A model generated the notes under the pieces. That model did not search any database and had not been told where the DNA came from. It saw only the letters and a program-made list of their open reading frames with translations. A stretch of DNA of 64,000 bases, from the NCBI GenBank assembly GCA_034231615.1, contig CM067299.1, positions 14,251,863 through 14,315,862 of the forward strand. Reading direction: 5' to 3'. This document shows, piece after piece, positions 22,046-33,119 of the stretch (positions are counted from its first letter, which is position 1; each line of letters starts with the position of its first letter). This DNA comes from Meghimatium bilineatum (Eukaryota > Mollusca > Gastropoda > Stylommatophora > Philomycidae). Both the position numbers and the translations under genes were made by a program.

Positions 22046-22204
22046 ATAGTGTAAATTCTATATAACTTTATGTGCTGAAAATATTATAGTTTGTATATGT
22101 GATGGTTTTTAGGAGCCAGTGTACTTCTATTCTCTGATTTGTATGACATTCGTTAAGGTAACACTTAGGACAAACTTATGGAAAAAGCTAATCGTACATC
22201 AGTT

Positions 22205-22230
22205 AGAGAGAGAGAGAGAGAGAGAGAGCT
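22205..22230. repeat. (GA)n microsatellite
   Basis: About 13 GA dinucleotides. Confidence 0.9.
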
Positions 22231-22279
22231 TTAGAAATAGCTTTTGAAATAGATAGGACCGGCATGTTGACTTATGAAA

Positions 22280-22625
22280 CAGTAAGAGGGGGGGGGGTTT
22301 GTGCATAAATGACGTCACAAATTAGAAAGGGGGGGGGGATTGAAAAAGGTTTAACAGTTGATAACAACGCGGAGTTTGACAGTTTGACGTCATCAATACT
22401 GTATTTATACACTAATTAAATTATTGACATTTACAATTTAAAATAATTTTTTTTTAAATCTGAAGAACAAAATATAGTTGTGTAATTTGTTAATACTTTT
22501 TCTGCAAAATAGTTTTGGTTTCCATGAAATTTTTTTCGACATAACTATGCTTGTGGAGGGGGGGGGGTGGTGTTTGAGGGTGGTCCCTGATTTCTTTACA
22601 AAATGTATAGGGGGAGGGGAGGAGA
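22280..22625. mobile_element. MITE family D remnant
   Basis: Contains poly-G runs, GCATAAATGACGTCACAAAT, and TTGACGTCATCAATACTG, also seen near 20000. Inverted ends are not clear. Confidence 0.45.
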
Positions 22626-22724
22626 TAAAAAATAAAAAACATAGTTTACATAGTTTATGGTCTAAGTAAAGAGTAAAGTGACCATAGATGCACTCGGAGA
22701 AATGACTTAGAAACAGATGTAAAT

Positions 22725-22960
22725 GGGATTATTAAAGATTTGAAAATAAGTGAAATTTGTTATAGATATATAACAGGTAATTAAGACACTAAAAGTGAAA
22801 TGCGTTAGAGATGTAGAAAGTATGGATAAAGATATGAGAATAAGTGAAATGTGTTAGTAATTTAAAAGGGAAAATTAAAGACAGGAAAATAAATGAAATG
22901 TGTTAAATATAGCTGGAAAAGGGAAGATTAAAGACGTGAAAATAAGTTAAATTAGCGAGA
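22725..22960. repeat. Degenerate ~60-bp minisatellite, left part
   Basis: GAAAATAAGTGAAATGTGTT, GAAATGTAGAAA and GATTAAAGAC recur about four times. The same words resume at 24113-24152, so the block between was inserted into the array. Confidence 0.7.
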
Positions 22961-23084
22961 AATGTCTGTATATAAATTTCTCAAAATCGATAATATGTAC
23001 TTACTGCGCAAAACTGAAATACAACAGGTAGATCCAGGAATAGAGTAATAAAGTTTTGCTAGTTAGATACAAACATAATAACAC

Positions 23085-23990
23085 ACACAAATCGACGTTT
23101 CGACCAAAAGGCCTTTATCAAGACAACAATAAAAACAGCAGTATGGGTAGGCACATTATATGTAGGCACATTCCTTCGAGTTCGATGGTCACTGTTTTGC
23201 CCAAATCAGTGGGGTTGCCATGGGCACCAAGATGGGACCTATCTATGCCTACTTGTTCGTAGACCACTCTGAGCACCAAGTATGAAAATCCTATGGGGGT
23301 ACCCTTCCCATCGGTGTTCCATAGGTATTTCGATGATGGTATTGGCATCACTGACATGTCTGAAGCTGACCTGGCACGCTTCATACAATTCATTGACAAT
23401 TTTAACCCGACCATCAAGTTCACATCAGAGATCTTCATCTCCCATGTGAACTTTCTTGACATATCCATCACTATCCAACCCTTCTGTCTTAGCACATCGG
23501 TACACTACAAACCGACTGATGACCTTAGCTTTCTTCTATACACCTCTTCTCATCCCTCTGCATGTCGTGATTCCCTTCCATTCTCCCAACTGCTTCGTCT
23601 TCGGCGTTTGTGCAGTTCCGAGGACGACTTCCTCGAGAGGGTCTACGCGATGATAGTTTTCTTCCGCTGTCACCTGTACCCTGAGAGTATCCTCAGGTCT
23701 GCCCTTCTTTGAATGTGCAGTTTCTCCCGTCAGGACACCCTCTCGACTACTCGGAAGTCTTCCTCATCTGACAGGGTCAAGCTTGTTCACACTTCCACCC
23801 CCCCCCCCCATGGCGCTGCCATTCGCCATATCCTGCTTCGTCACCTTCCCCTTCTTCAGTCTGATCCCGTGATTCGAGAAGTGTTCTGTGGCCCTCTCGT
23901 GTTGCTTATACACGTGAGAAGAACCTCAGGGATCTACTTCTCCGGAGTCACCTACAGCCTGACATTCCTAATCATTTTTGCGCAATCAGA
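23085..23990 (+). mobile_element. Penelope-like retroelement remnant (RT palm to linker)
   Basis: It opens with the terminal motif AATCGACGTTTCGACCAAAA then GGCCTTTATCAAGAC. The frames that follow encode Penelope reverse-transcriptase blocks: SGVAMGTKMGPIYAYLFVDH (about 23209-23270), RYFDDGIG holding the catalytic DD (about 23320), FTSEIFISHVNFLDISI, TSVHYKPTDDLSFLLYTSS, CRDSLPFSQLLRLRRLCSS, then AIRHILLRHLPLLQSDPVI. At least three frame changes and a poly-C insertion break the frame, and the N-terminal RT and the GIY-YIG endonuclease are missing. It is inactive. Confidence 0.85.
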
Positions 23991-24120
23991 TGCAAACGCA
24001 GCAAATAAAAGAGGCGACAAACTCCACAATATACACGAGAACCATCTCCAGAAAACTCTTCTACCCCTGACGCTGAAAGGTAACAAAGGGTTTAACGAAT
24101 AGATAGATAGATGGATAGCG
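23991..24120 (+). mobile_element. LINE family X, 3' terminus
   Basis: AAATAAAAGAGGCGACAAAC, AGAAAACTCTTCTACCCCTG and AACAAAGGGTTTAACGAAT then ATAGATAGAT match the last ~120 bp of the LINE pieces at 42635-42915 (+), 27866-28265 (-) and 63860-64000 (+). The tail is (ATAG)n. Confidence 0.75.
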
Positions 24121-24279
24121 AGAAATGTAGAAAAGATTATTAAAGACTGTTTTTGTGACGCCTTAGCATGTCGCTTTGTAGATCTATGTCATTGTGGTAG
24201 ACGACCGTTGATTCCCTAAAATGACGTCATGTAAAGGAGATTGTTTTAGATTATACAATAAGCATATGCATACAACCGC

Positions 24280-24365
24280 CTTCCGTAGCAGAATGATTAG
24301 TACGATAGTCTGGTAATCTCAACCCGAGTGAACTGGGTTTAAATTTGAGCGCAGTCGAAGTCATG
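24280..24365 (+). mobile_element. tRNA-like SINE head
   Basis: CCGTAGCAGAATGATTAGTA (A-box-like) is followed by CTGGGTTTAAATTTGAG (degenerate B-box) about 45 bp later. Probably tRNA-derived and decayed. Confidence 0.4.
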
Positions 24366-24475
24366 TCCTCACGTTCCACTGGAAATGCTATTGAACACAC
24401 AGATGGGACTTTTACAATTCAACATTAGTTAAGAAGCAATGTTATGGACAGAGTATGCTTTTAATTTTGTTATTA

Positions 24476-24825
24476 CTATCATCATCATCAAAAAAATCAT
24501 CATCAAAACCATCATCATCAAAACCATCATCAAAATCATCATCATCAAAATCAGTATCATCAAAATCATCACTATCAAAACCATCACTATCAAAATTATC
24601 CCTATAAAATTCATTTCGATCAAAATCACCAGCATCAAACTCATCATCATCAAAAACATCATCATAAAAACATCATCATCAAAATCATCATCATCAAAAT
24701 CATCACTCTCAAAATCATCACTATAAAATTCATTACTATCAAAATCACCAGCATCAAAATCATCATCATCAAAATCATCATCATCAAAATCATCATCATC
24801 AAAATCATCATCATTAACGTTGAAA
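24476..24825. repeat. (ATCATC, ATCAAAATC)n compound microsatellite
   Basis: Blocks of CATCATCATCAAAAT recur with CATCACTATC variants. The minus strand gives a long Asp-rich open frame (24429-25082) that runs across exon C antisense; it is a repeat artefact. The tract ends 49 bp before exon C. Confidence 0.95.
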
Positions 24826-24873
24826 TGTGTAGTCACTATTAATGTTTGGCAACGTATAACATTTATATAACAG

Positions 24874-24981
24874 GCATCGAGATAAGTGGCCAGAACATCC
24901 TTAAGATTGGAAGCTTGCTCGAGCTGACATGTACAGCGATTCTTGTAGATGTGGCTGTTGATACTGTTACCTGGACTAAAG
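24874..24981 (+). CDS. Ig-superfamily gene, exon C: first half of Ig domain 2
   Basis: This 108-nt exon encodes 36 codons covering strands A to C of the second immunoglobulin domain: IEISGQNILKIGSLLELTC with the strand-B Cys at residue 20, then VDTVTWTK with the core Trp at residue 34. It is phase 1 at both ends, so it fits between microexon B (which supplies the C of the first Arg codon) and exon D (which completes the last Gly). The acceptor (ACATTTATATAACAG) has a modest pyrimidine tract; the donor is GTGAGC. The G-x-x-LxLTC and VTW pattern is diagnostic of an Ig fold, and splitting domain 2 after the strand-C Trp matches exon D, which supplies the rest of the fold. Confidence 0.82.
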
Positions 24982-24989
24982 GTGAGCCT

Positions 24990-25870
24990 TGCATCCAACA
25001 CTTTATATATTTTCCTACGTCTTAAATATAACGACAAATGAAAACTTGCATTGGGGATATTAACCTTTATATCACGTTTCACCAGCTTTGCTCAACTTTA
25101 AAATCATGTATTCCAGCAAATATATAAGGTATATAATTGAAATACTTTTTTTGTGAATTTGAAATGATAGAAACACTGTATTAAATTTCTCATTAAAATG
25201 CAGTTATTGATTTCATTTTCCGTTTATTTGCGATATATATAAAAAGTGTACTTGTCAACAAACATCATATACACGTTTTAAAGTTTTTTACAATCAATTA
25301 TAAGACCTAATTTAAAAATGATTGATTTATCTATCATACAGTTGGCATGATTTAAGCGTGCTATTGCACTATTTTATACTCTTGAACACAGTGCAGGCAG
25401 TGTTTAAGGTTATATCCGGTTTCAGCTCACATTGTCCTTGTCAACAGTGTTTCTAAAAGTGTCGTGTAATTCAGTAGGAGATATAAGTCAACGAGTGAAG
25501 TTTATGACATTAGAGCAAATCAAAAATATGATTTTTAAGTATTTCTTCAATGAAGCTACTCAAGGAAAATTAAATCTATTTTAAACCCAGAAAAGAGAAC
25601 AACTCGTGCATTGAGGATAAGTAAACGATCATGGCACTGTTTAATTCAAGTCGTTTACACACGAAAATTAAGCAAATATAGTGGACAATTTCGGCAGAGA
25701 ATTGATCCGAAGAGAAATTTGCAATATGTTTCACAATAATGATGAAGGGACTTTAATGAAATTTAAAAGTTGGTTAAAAAGAGAATAATAACATTGATAT
25801 TCAAAATCTAGGCTATGGAGGACTATTAAGAGTTTAGAATTAACTTTTAGATGTTGATATAATATAAATT
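24990..25870. other. Unassigned intronic DNA
   Basis: AT-rich and without recognised exon, RNA or element. Confidence 0.35.
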
Positions 25871-25874
25871 TGTC

Positions 25875-25945
25875 GTCTCTATTATTTCAGTGGTCCATCG
25901 TTTTCATGGGTCGCCCTCTAGGTCTGTTAATGTTGGTGGTTAAGA
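25875..25945 (-). mobile_element. LINE family X fragment
   Basis: AAATTTGTCGTCTCTATTAT and CAGTGG-CCATCGTTTTCAT are nearly identical to 27960-28010 in the larger family X copy. Confidence 0.75.
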
Positions 25946-26119
25946 CTATATTTTCTAGAAACCTCATATTATTGCAATGAGACGTACATTTCCTGGTATG
26001 CCACAGTGGGATACTATCAACTAAGAGACTAATACCAAACAACTAAGGACAGTCGTGTGATTATAGTTGCAAATGTAGCGAGTAGCAATCATGGTCTTCT
26101 AAATAATACTGAATTCATC

Positions 26120-26455
26120 AATCAAGTGACATATTCTTTCCAGAAACGATGTCTTCATCGTGGATACTCTGAACGCCTCTCTGTTCCGGACAAACAGGTC
26201 TGCATTGACCAAAGACATGTGCATACATTATTCGCTGTCACTGGTTCATCATCTTCTTGGTCTTCCTCTTCTTTTTTTTCCTGGTACTCAGCCCTCTAGA
26301 ATCAGCCATTCGATGCCATCATGTCGCTTTAAGTGTCCAAAATACTGTAGCTTCCTTCTTGGAAGAATGGATACTGAATTCATATTTACTTCAATATCCA
26401 CAGATAATATAGATTATCATACAGAGACGAATGACAAGATATTTCGAGATTGAAT
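26120..26455 (-). mobile_element. LINE 3' end remnant
   Basis: Antisense to the ORF2 C-terminus: GTGTCCAAAATACTGTAGCT corresponds to a YFGH-like block and CTTCTTGGTCTTCCTCTTC to a GRPR-like block. 5'-truncated and decayed. Confidence 0.6.
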
Positions 26456-26499
26456 TGTGTATCATGTACTTCCTTCATTGGATATGCAATCGTGTTTGA

Positions 26500-26965
26500 T
26501 AATGGACAATACTTCAAATCTGTTATGAAGTATTATTTCCCTGTTGCACCTGAAGATAAAGTTCACATGTCATCAAGTACCAAAGATGTAATACATTCTT
26601 TTGGATGACCAAAAGAAAAAAAAATTCAACGAAATGTCCATGAAGCCTGAATTACTTGAAATTGTGAAAAAATACAGCACACAAATATTTCATATAGACA
26701 CTACAATCTAGAAACTCACAGATGTTTAATTCTACCGCCATACCATTCTCACTTAAAGTCAATATAATTAGTCTGGGCTAAAATTAAGCAACAGGTAGCG
26801 ATAAAAGATGGAACGTTTAAATTAAAAAAATATTGAAATAGTTAAAGAAGTCGTCATCTCTAATACAGCCATAGCTTATTGGAAGAAATTTGAGAACCAT
26901 GTGTTACAAGAGGAATACAAATATTCGAAGAATAATGGTTTTGCCCTTCATTCAGTCGAGATTGG
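26500..26965 (+). mobile_element. Tc1/mariner-like DDE transposase remnant (DDE_3 type)
   Basis: Spread over three frames are FDNGQYFKSVMKYY, a MKPELLEIVKKYSTQIF segment, YRHTILT-like and VWAKIKQQVAIKDGTFK, then YWKKFENHVLQEE. In order these match the second half of Tc1-related DDE endonucleases (MDNAPYHS, then KPEL-E, then LPPYHP-LNPIE--WA-IK--VA, then W---HV--EE). The frame is broken many times and no terminal repeats were found. It is inactive. Confidence 0.65.
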
Positions 26966-26999
26966 TTATCAATTTATCAGAGACACCTGATTATGATTC

Positions 27000-27182
27000 G
27001 GTGGAAGACTAATGTCTTGATCAAAGATCCGCCGAAGACGGATGTGTCGGGCCATTGGCGCAAATAAAACTGCGACACAACGCATTTCCATTTTCTGGAC
27101 GACATCCTGCTGGAAATCTAGCAGGACCATGATCCTGTTAGATCCAGTGGGAGTTTGAGAATGAACGCAGAAGAAGAAGAAG
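27000..27182 (+). mobile_element. SINE family A, 3' part
   Basis: GCGACACAACGCATTTCCAT, GACGACATCCTGCTGG and GGGAGTTTGAGAATGAACGC then AGAAGAAGAAG match SINE A. A ~40-bp insertion with GATCCTG separates two parts of the tail, and the 5' half differs. Confidence 0.7.
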
Positions 27183-27419
27183 ATCAAATATCATCAAATT
27201 ATTATTGTTATAGGCAAGCACATTAGAGGTGCAATGATCCACTAAGATATTTAGGCAGCGCAAAGTGGTGATATTTATAAAAATAATTAGATAAATGAAG
27301 GTCCAGTATGGTAGCGCACTAAATGTCAATAACAAACGATGTCACAAGTATCTCGCATACATATCTTTTAAGAAAGCATCTTCAACCGTTATTCGTTATT
27401 TATTGAGTCTAATCAAATA

Positions 27420-27660
27420 CAACATATATTGCCTATTGTCTATCCCAAGGTGGATGATTGTCAGAATATCCACACTTCCGTTAAGAGTAGGGGTAGTGAC
27501 TGGGTGCTTTAGTTGTCTATCCAAGGCCAGATGTGTTGCCGTGGCTGTGTTAAATCCATATTTATTCAGGGTTGTATTGATATTATCTATCCATCTTTTC
27601 CTAGGTCTTCCTCTGGTTCGTATGTTCTTCTCGGCAGTTGGTTATAGTTCATTATCATAA
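27420..27660 (-). mobile_element. LINE 3' end remnant
   Basis: On the minus strand: GRPRKRWIDNINTTLNKYGF, then TATHLALDRQLKHPVTTPTL, an ORF2 C-terminus. A G-rich flank joins it to family X sequence downstream. Confidence 0.65.
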
Positions 27661-27865
27661 GGTGTTGAAATCATTTTATTTGTTGTTTTTTCTCTCGATG
27701 TATTCTGTGCATGGTCTTAAACCGATTCTTCTACTGGTTTTGATATTTCTTATTTTATATAGTTTGGTCACTCTTGTGGCTTTTCTCTGGCATTTCCTCT
27801 CACGTGTTATAAGTTTTCTCTGCTGGGCTAATATCAGCGCCCATGTCTGGCACTGATAGAAAAGT

Positions 27866-28265
27866 CTATCTATCCATCTATTCGCTAAATCCTTTGTTAC
27901 CTTTCAGCGTCAGAGGTATTGTCTGGGGATAACCCTCTTGTGTACTGAGTATATTGTGAAATTTGTCGTCTCTATTATTTCAGTGGACCATCGTTTTCAT
28001 GGGTCGCCCTCGAGATCTGTCTTCACTATATCTGTGTAGCATACCTTGCTGTGATATTCCGTCTGATGGTAGTCTGCTGATGTGTGCAAACCATTTGATC
28101 TGTTGTCTCTTAATATATTCCAAGATTGCGGTGGTGCCAGCTTTTGTAGAATGTCCGCATTCCTCACTTTGTCTCTTAACGATATCCCTCATTAATCTTA
28201 TCTTAAAACGTCCTCGGTTATCCCAAGTGTTGCTGTTTTTGGATCCCCTTCCAGGACATGACAAC
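27866..28265 (-). mobile_element. LINE family X, 3' part
   Basis: The minus-strand frame gives EYIKRQQIKWFAHISRLPSD, MLHRYSEDRSRGRP and then the conserved 3' untranslated end with an ATAGATAG tail at 27866-27885. The frame runs into MSCPGRGSKNSNTW at the 5' side, where homology fades. Confidence 0.75.
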
Positions 28266-28419
28266 TCACAAGTATATCAGGAGCTCAAGGCACTGTGAGG
28301 CAAATCCATTATATGAACATCAGTATAAGGATCCATTGAATTGTCAAAGGTATGAGAGAAACGAGCATTTGTATATATTGAAGCTAAATCTAAAAAGATA
28401 CGCAAAAATAAAACCATCT

Positions 28420-28492
28420 CTCCGTTATCCGGACTAAATCATGATAATCAGCAAGTGGTTTGAATACAAACTCAGAAGAAGAAGAATAATAA
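28420..28492 (+). mobile_element. SINE family A, 3' fragment
   Basis: TCCGGACTAAATCATGATAA and AACTCAGAAGAAGAAGAATA resemble the end of SINE A, with substitutions. Confidence 0.5.
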
Positions 28493-28499
28493 TAATCTA

Positions 28500-28620
28500 C
28501 CTCAATGGTTCCCAATCTTTTTGTTTTACTCGATGACCCCTTTTGGGACAATTTTATCCCTATGACACCCTTTCCTCCTCCCCACCTCCCCCCGTCATAT
28601 CAATTTTAAAAAGTCATTAA
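28500..28620 (+). mobile_element. hAT-type terminus fragment
   Basis: CAATGGTTCCCAATCTTTTT followed by CGATGACCCC and a CT-rich stretch is the classic terminal sequence of hAT-type non-autonomous elements. No opposite end was found. Confidence 0.4.
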
Positions 28621-28629
28621 CTTTCTTTT

Positions 28630-29085
28630 GTTAAATGTCTGTCGTCTAATGATTTTGTGTTAGTGAAATTGTTTATACTGTTTTTACTGTTCGCTGTTTG
28701 TTGTCTTGAAAAATGCATTAACTTGGGAAAGTTAAAACTGTATTGTATGATGTTATTTATATTTTTTGTATACCCATTTATGTGTTTAAAGACTGCGAGG
28801 GAGAGGGGATGGCTACCGCCCTCATTTGCAGAGCATCTGAAATATGAGATCTCTAACATCTCACATCCCTACGGCATTAATGCATGCTATGGGTTACTTT
28901 CCCTAAGGCATTAATGCATGCTATGGGTTACTTTCCCTAAGGCATTAATGCATGCTATGGGTTACTTTACTTTTTTTAATACCCATACCCTATAGACTAA
29001 TGGTTTGTGCGTTTACTGTAAAGTTGATGCGACCTTGTGTTTTACGTAAGTTCTATTGCTAACATTCTTAATGGCTTTTCTAGGT
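28630..29085 (-). mobile_element. Repeat family E copy 2, interrupted by SINE B
   Basis: Matches 11790-12240 on both sides of the SINE at 28778-28978: TGTCTGTCGTCTAATGATTT before it, and TTTACTGTAAAGTTGATGCG with GTTTTACGTAA after it. Confidence 0.5.
28778..28978 (+). mobile_element. SINE family B, 5'-truncated, with triplicated 3' segment
   Basis: The body matches the minus strand of 10047-10220. The last part (GGCATTAATGCATGCTATGG then GTTACTTTCCCTAA) occurs three times in tandem. ATACCCAT flanks the insertion at 28770-28777 and 28979-28986, a clean 8-bp target-site duplication. Confidence 0.85.
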
Positions 29086-29089
29086 TTAT

Positions 29090-30595
29090 TGGCATACAGA
29101 GCACTATTTTTGTTTTTCAAAATGAGTGTCATCCTCATTTGGCTGCCTACACAAGTTTGTGTTCCTACAATTTCAAATTGTTTTATCCGTGGCTCTCCTG
29201 CAAGTCTCTTTGTCCCTATGCTTCATATGACCCCCGTTGAGATAAGACGTAGTTTAAGTATGTTACCAGCTGAAAACTCACCCTCGGGCGAGTAAGACCA
29301 GTCTGTCCTAGCAAGTAAAGCTGCAGACGACACAGGAATCGCCAACCAGGATTACACATAACAATGCAACGGGAATATGCCTAAATCTGGCAGAAGTTGT
29401 ATACATAAATATAGAAATGTATGCATAATATATCTTTCTTTTCAATTTATAATCTTGTATGCCTTAAAACGTCAGGGGTAGGAGAATTCACTGATTAAGG
29501 CCTTTTTATTAGCGCCATATTTGTTTGTTTTCGTGGACTATTTTATTTCTGTAATCCATCTTACATAATATAATTAACATATGTAGGAATTCTATGATAG
29601 GTTCAAAACTGAAGATAAGAGAGTGCAAATTATACTGGAGCTAATTAAAGAGGAGAGATGAAGGTGAATATTGTTGACCAGGTATCATCTTCGTTGGGCA
29701 TATTACGTCGATCGCATGACAAACAAACATCGTCCAAAGAGTGTTATATTGTGGGCAATGCGTTTAAGTGAAATTGTTTAAGTGGAGGACCCCCCCACCC
29801 CAAAAAAAAACCCCTTTCAGTGGCTACTCGAAGACATTTTTCAAGTACAGCAGCATTACCCAAGTTCTCAGTTTGGCATGGTCAGAATTATTGTGGGTAT
29901 TTAAAACCATGAACAGAGAACATCACCTCATGCAGTTCGAAAGTGACAAAAAAGAAATGATAGTTCAGACTGCTTTTCCTAATCTCCAGGTCTTAATGCA
30001 TCATTTATGTTCACACAGTAATATGTATTTCTAACTGGACTCTTCGGCCATCGGGGGACTTACAAATACCAAATCTAATTGACTTTTTTAATGTCATGCT
30101 CATTTCCGCTTGTGAAGAATGGACATCATCCTTATCAGCAGATGAAAATAGCTTATAAAGTGGTTCCACAAACATGTGAAATATAATTTGTGTGAAAATA
30201 TTCCCTTTCAAGACAATGTATCACGCAAAAGGATCACATCGCTTTTTTTTGTGAACTAGCTGTTTGAAAATAAAATTCTGGTTTGCTCGACCCTAGCCGC
30301 TAGAAAATGTGTGGCGTCACTACCGCTCTGATAAACTCCTGGTTTGATGGCACTAGTTTAAGCAGTTTCTAATCAACAACGGAGTATGCAGGCAGTTGAT
30401 CGCTTCAGTGAAATACCGCATGCTGCGAATTGGTTTGAATGATAACTTACCTTCACATCAGAGATATTCCAAAAATTAGACAGGAAAGAGGAAAATAGCA
30501 ACAATACATTACAGCCAAGTCAAAGTTAAAATACCTAAGAATCATTCACAATATTCAACAAAACACATTGTGTAAAATAAAGACATCAAAAAGGA
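29090..30595. other. Unassigned DNA
   Basis: Contains moderately complex sequence with no motif I recognise (open frames at 29037-29295 and 29768-30034 are short and without domain). A short poly-C and poly-A pair lies near 29788. Confidence 0.3.
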
Positions 30596-30599
30596 TCAG

Positions 30600-30850
30600 G
30601 AAACTGTTATAAATAAAGTGACAAAGCAGCAGAGACAACAGCTTGGAAAATTAATATTGCATATTTTTTATGACATCACCGTAAAATTGATATATCACCG
30701 GAAGATCGATAAATCACGGGAAAATTGATACGTGCATCTGGCCTGATAAATAAAATTCCCGCATTAAAGAATGACAAATTATTAACAACAGACGAGGAGA
30801 ACCGGAATAGATGGGCTGAATATTTCAGCGAAATACTGATCAGAACAACA
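30600..30850 (+). mobile_element. LINE ORF2 linker fragment
   Basis: The frame SGLINKIPALKNDKLLTTDE then NRNRWAEYFSEIL matches the linker between endonuclease and reverse transcriptase in LINE ORF2 (LLT-EEE---RW-EYF-ELL). No RT core follows because a minisatellite begins. Confidence 0.65.
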
Positions 30851-30864
30851 TAGAAAAAAACAGT

Positions 30865-31255
30865 GATCAGACCCACTTAGGAAAATAGTGATTATATCCA
30901 CATAGAAAAATAGGGATTATATCCACATAGGAAAAATAGGGATTATATCCACATAGGAAAAATAGGGATTATATCCACATAGGAAACATAGGGATTAGAT
31001 CCACATAGGAAAAATAGGGATTAGATCCACATAGGAAAAATAGGGATTAGATCCACATAGGAAAATAGTGATTATATCCACATAGGAAAAATAGGGATTA
31101 TATCCACATAGGAAAAATAGGGATTAGATCCACATAGGAAAAATAGTGATTAGATCCACATAGGAAAAATAGGGATTATATCCACATAGGAAAAATAGGG
31201 ATTATATCCACATAGGAAAAATAGTTATCAGACCCATATAGGAAAATAGTGATTA
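30865..31255. repeat. 26-bp minisatellite, about 15 copies
   Basis: The unit contains ATCCACATAGGAAAAATAGG then GATTAT, with AG/GG and TAT/TAG variants. Confidence 0.95.
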
Positions 31256-31259
31256 ATCA

Positions 31260-32540
31260 TGTATAATTGGGGGAGGGGGGATTTAAGTGTCTTGCGTGTC
31301 TGTTTTTTCAACTCTGGCCAACGTTGTTTTCACGTAGTACTTTTTCTCCTTTCTTATCTATATATACTTCTCGTCGCATATTATAACTCACAAATATCTG
31401 CTCTAATGTCTTCCTTAATTGTTGTTTTTGTTGATGTTATGGTCCGTGGTTCATCTTCTTCCTTGTCAGTATAGTGATTTCCAAATCTGGAATTTCTGTT
31501 GGCGTTATAAGTACTTCTGATGTTCGTTGTGCGACTGTGAATTAGGTGAGGCTGGTTCCATCTAAAACCTTAACTAAGTCTTAGCTTCTAAAAGAAAGGA
31601 AAGTGTATTACTCATGGATATCTTTAATAACAACTTTCTTTCATGGACATAAATTACGTGAGTACAATCTATGTTATGACATATAACACATTCTTTCAGT
31701 CTTTATACTCACAGGAAAGGTGGCAGTTGATTTACTGGCTGTAGACTGACCGCCTATTGTTTCTAGCACTAAATCAGGTGATCTACCCCAACTATAACTA
31801 CAAAAACAGTTAAAAAATTGATTGACAGTCACTGTAAACCTATCATTCTAGTCAATAGTTCGCAGTTGTCGAGGTTAGTTGTATGATTGGTCCAGCTATC
31901 CAAACAAGATCGAAAAAGAAGTTAGTGGTGACATTGATAACGTAGTGTTCACTGTTTCAAAACTTGTCGAATCTATTAGCTAGTGAATTTACACAATTTA
32001 ACAAGAGGGTGTGACATTGATAACGTAGTGTTCACAGTTTATTTACTAAACCATCCATTGGCTTGAAACTGATACCTACTCTCGAAGGTAATGCTCCCAT
32101 GATAATGTTGACTGGCTGGGTCTTCAAGAAAAGATAGCGGGTTCATCCAAATTCAAGGTCTCCGACTGGTTGTATCAAAGAATAGGCTCGAAAGTCGAGT
32201 TACCTTTCCCACAGGCTCACTCGGTAAATAGGACTTCAAAAAATGCAGGAACTCTGGTAAATCTTCATAAAAATACGCTGCAGTTTCAAAAAACGAAACT
32301 ACAAATACTTCAAAAAAATGCAGGAACTCTAGTAAGCCTTCAAATTAAATATTTTGAACTATCAGCTGATGAGGCGTCATAGACATACATGGCAATTTCA
32401 GTCGACAAAACTTCAAATAACTTCTCTGCACATTAAACTCCCCTTCAGATTAATGTAAAGACACCAAATGCACCATTCTATAACACAGTGCCATCAATCA
32501 CGTTAGTGATATCTAACAACCTTCCTGAACCCTAAGTTGT
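31260..32540. other. Unassigned DNA with a ~30-bp duplication
   Basis: GTGACATTGATAACGTAGTG then TTCAC occurs at about 31928 and 32010. Another pair containing AAAATGCAGGAACTCT is at about 32238 and 32314. No gene seen. Confidence 0.4.
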
Positions 32541-32544
32541 TGTT

Positions 32545-32790
32545 GTTCGTCCATCACATGATGATGATGATGACCATTTGTTACATCCACTTTTGAAAAT
32601 TCAATTTTAGTTATGTCCGTGAGTATGAGTTCGTAGATGGCTAATGAGCCCTATTCGAGCTGTAAATGTCCTTGGACAGTTTGGACATGGAATGACGACT
32701 GTAAATGGATCTTGGTCTATCCGTGACTTTCTAGCTGCTCTCCGTTGTTGAGCTGCTGCATTTCTCTTCTTTTCACAAGATGATGCGCTG
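32545..32790 (-). mobile_element. LINE 3' end with C2H2 zinc finger
   Basis: On the minus strand the frame reads RKSRIDQDPFTVVIPCPNC, PRTFTARIGLISHLRTH and a stop shortly after. A C-terminal CxxC...HxxxH finger of this form is known at the end of some invertebrate LINE ORF2 proteins. The following (ATC)n on the plus strand near 32556 is the tail. The rest of the ORF is absent. Confidence 0.7.
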
Positions 32791-33119
32791 TTGAACCCTA
32801 ACTAATGACTAAACGAACTCCTCGGTGGTGAGTAATTTACACTCACAGCATTTCCAATGATCTGCTGAATTCAACATATGACAACGCTTGAGAATAAAAC
32901 TTTTAAATTTCTTACCTGTATTCTATGGCGAAATTTCCGTAGGAGAGATTGCTCTTTCTCTCAAATTACATCACTCTGTTTTACCATTTCTCTCTCTGAC
33001 CAAACCATCATAATAGTTCATATTCTGGGACACTTATATTCTTTCTGAAACGATTCCATAAAAGGTGAACCATACTTGGTGTCACGTTTTCGGCGACCTA
33101 CACAAATAATTTAATTTTT

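Noticed and set aside
23713-24102. Independent host gene downstream of the reverse transcriptase
   Set aside because: Its first half continues the Penelope ORF and its second half is LINE X 3' sequence read through.
24429-25082. 217-codon Asp-rich minus-strand frame
   Set aside because: Mostly the translation of an ATCATC/ATCAAAATC microsatellite, and it runs antisense across Ig exon C.
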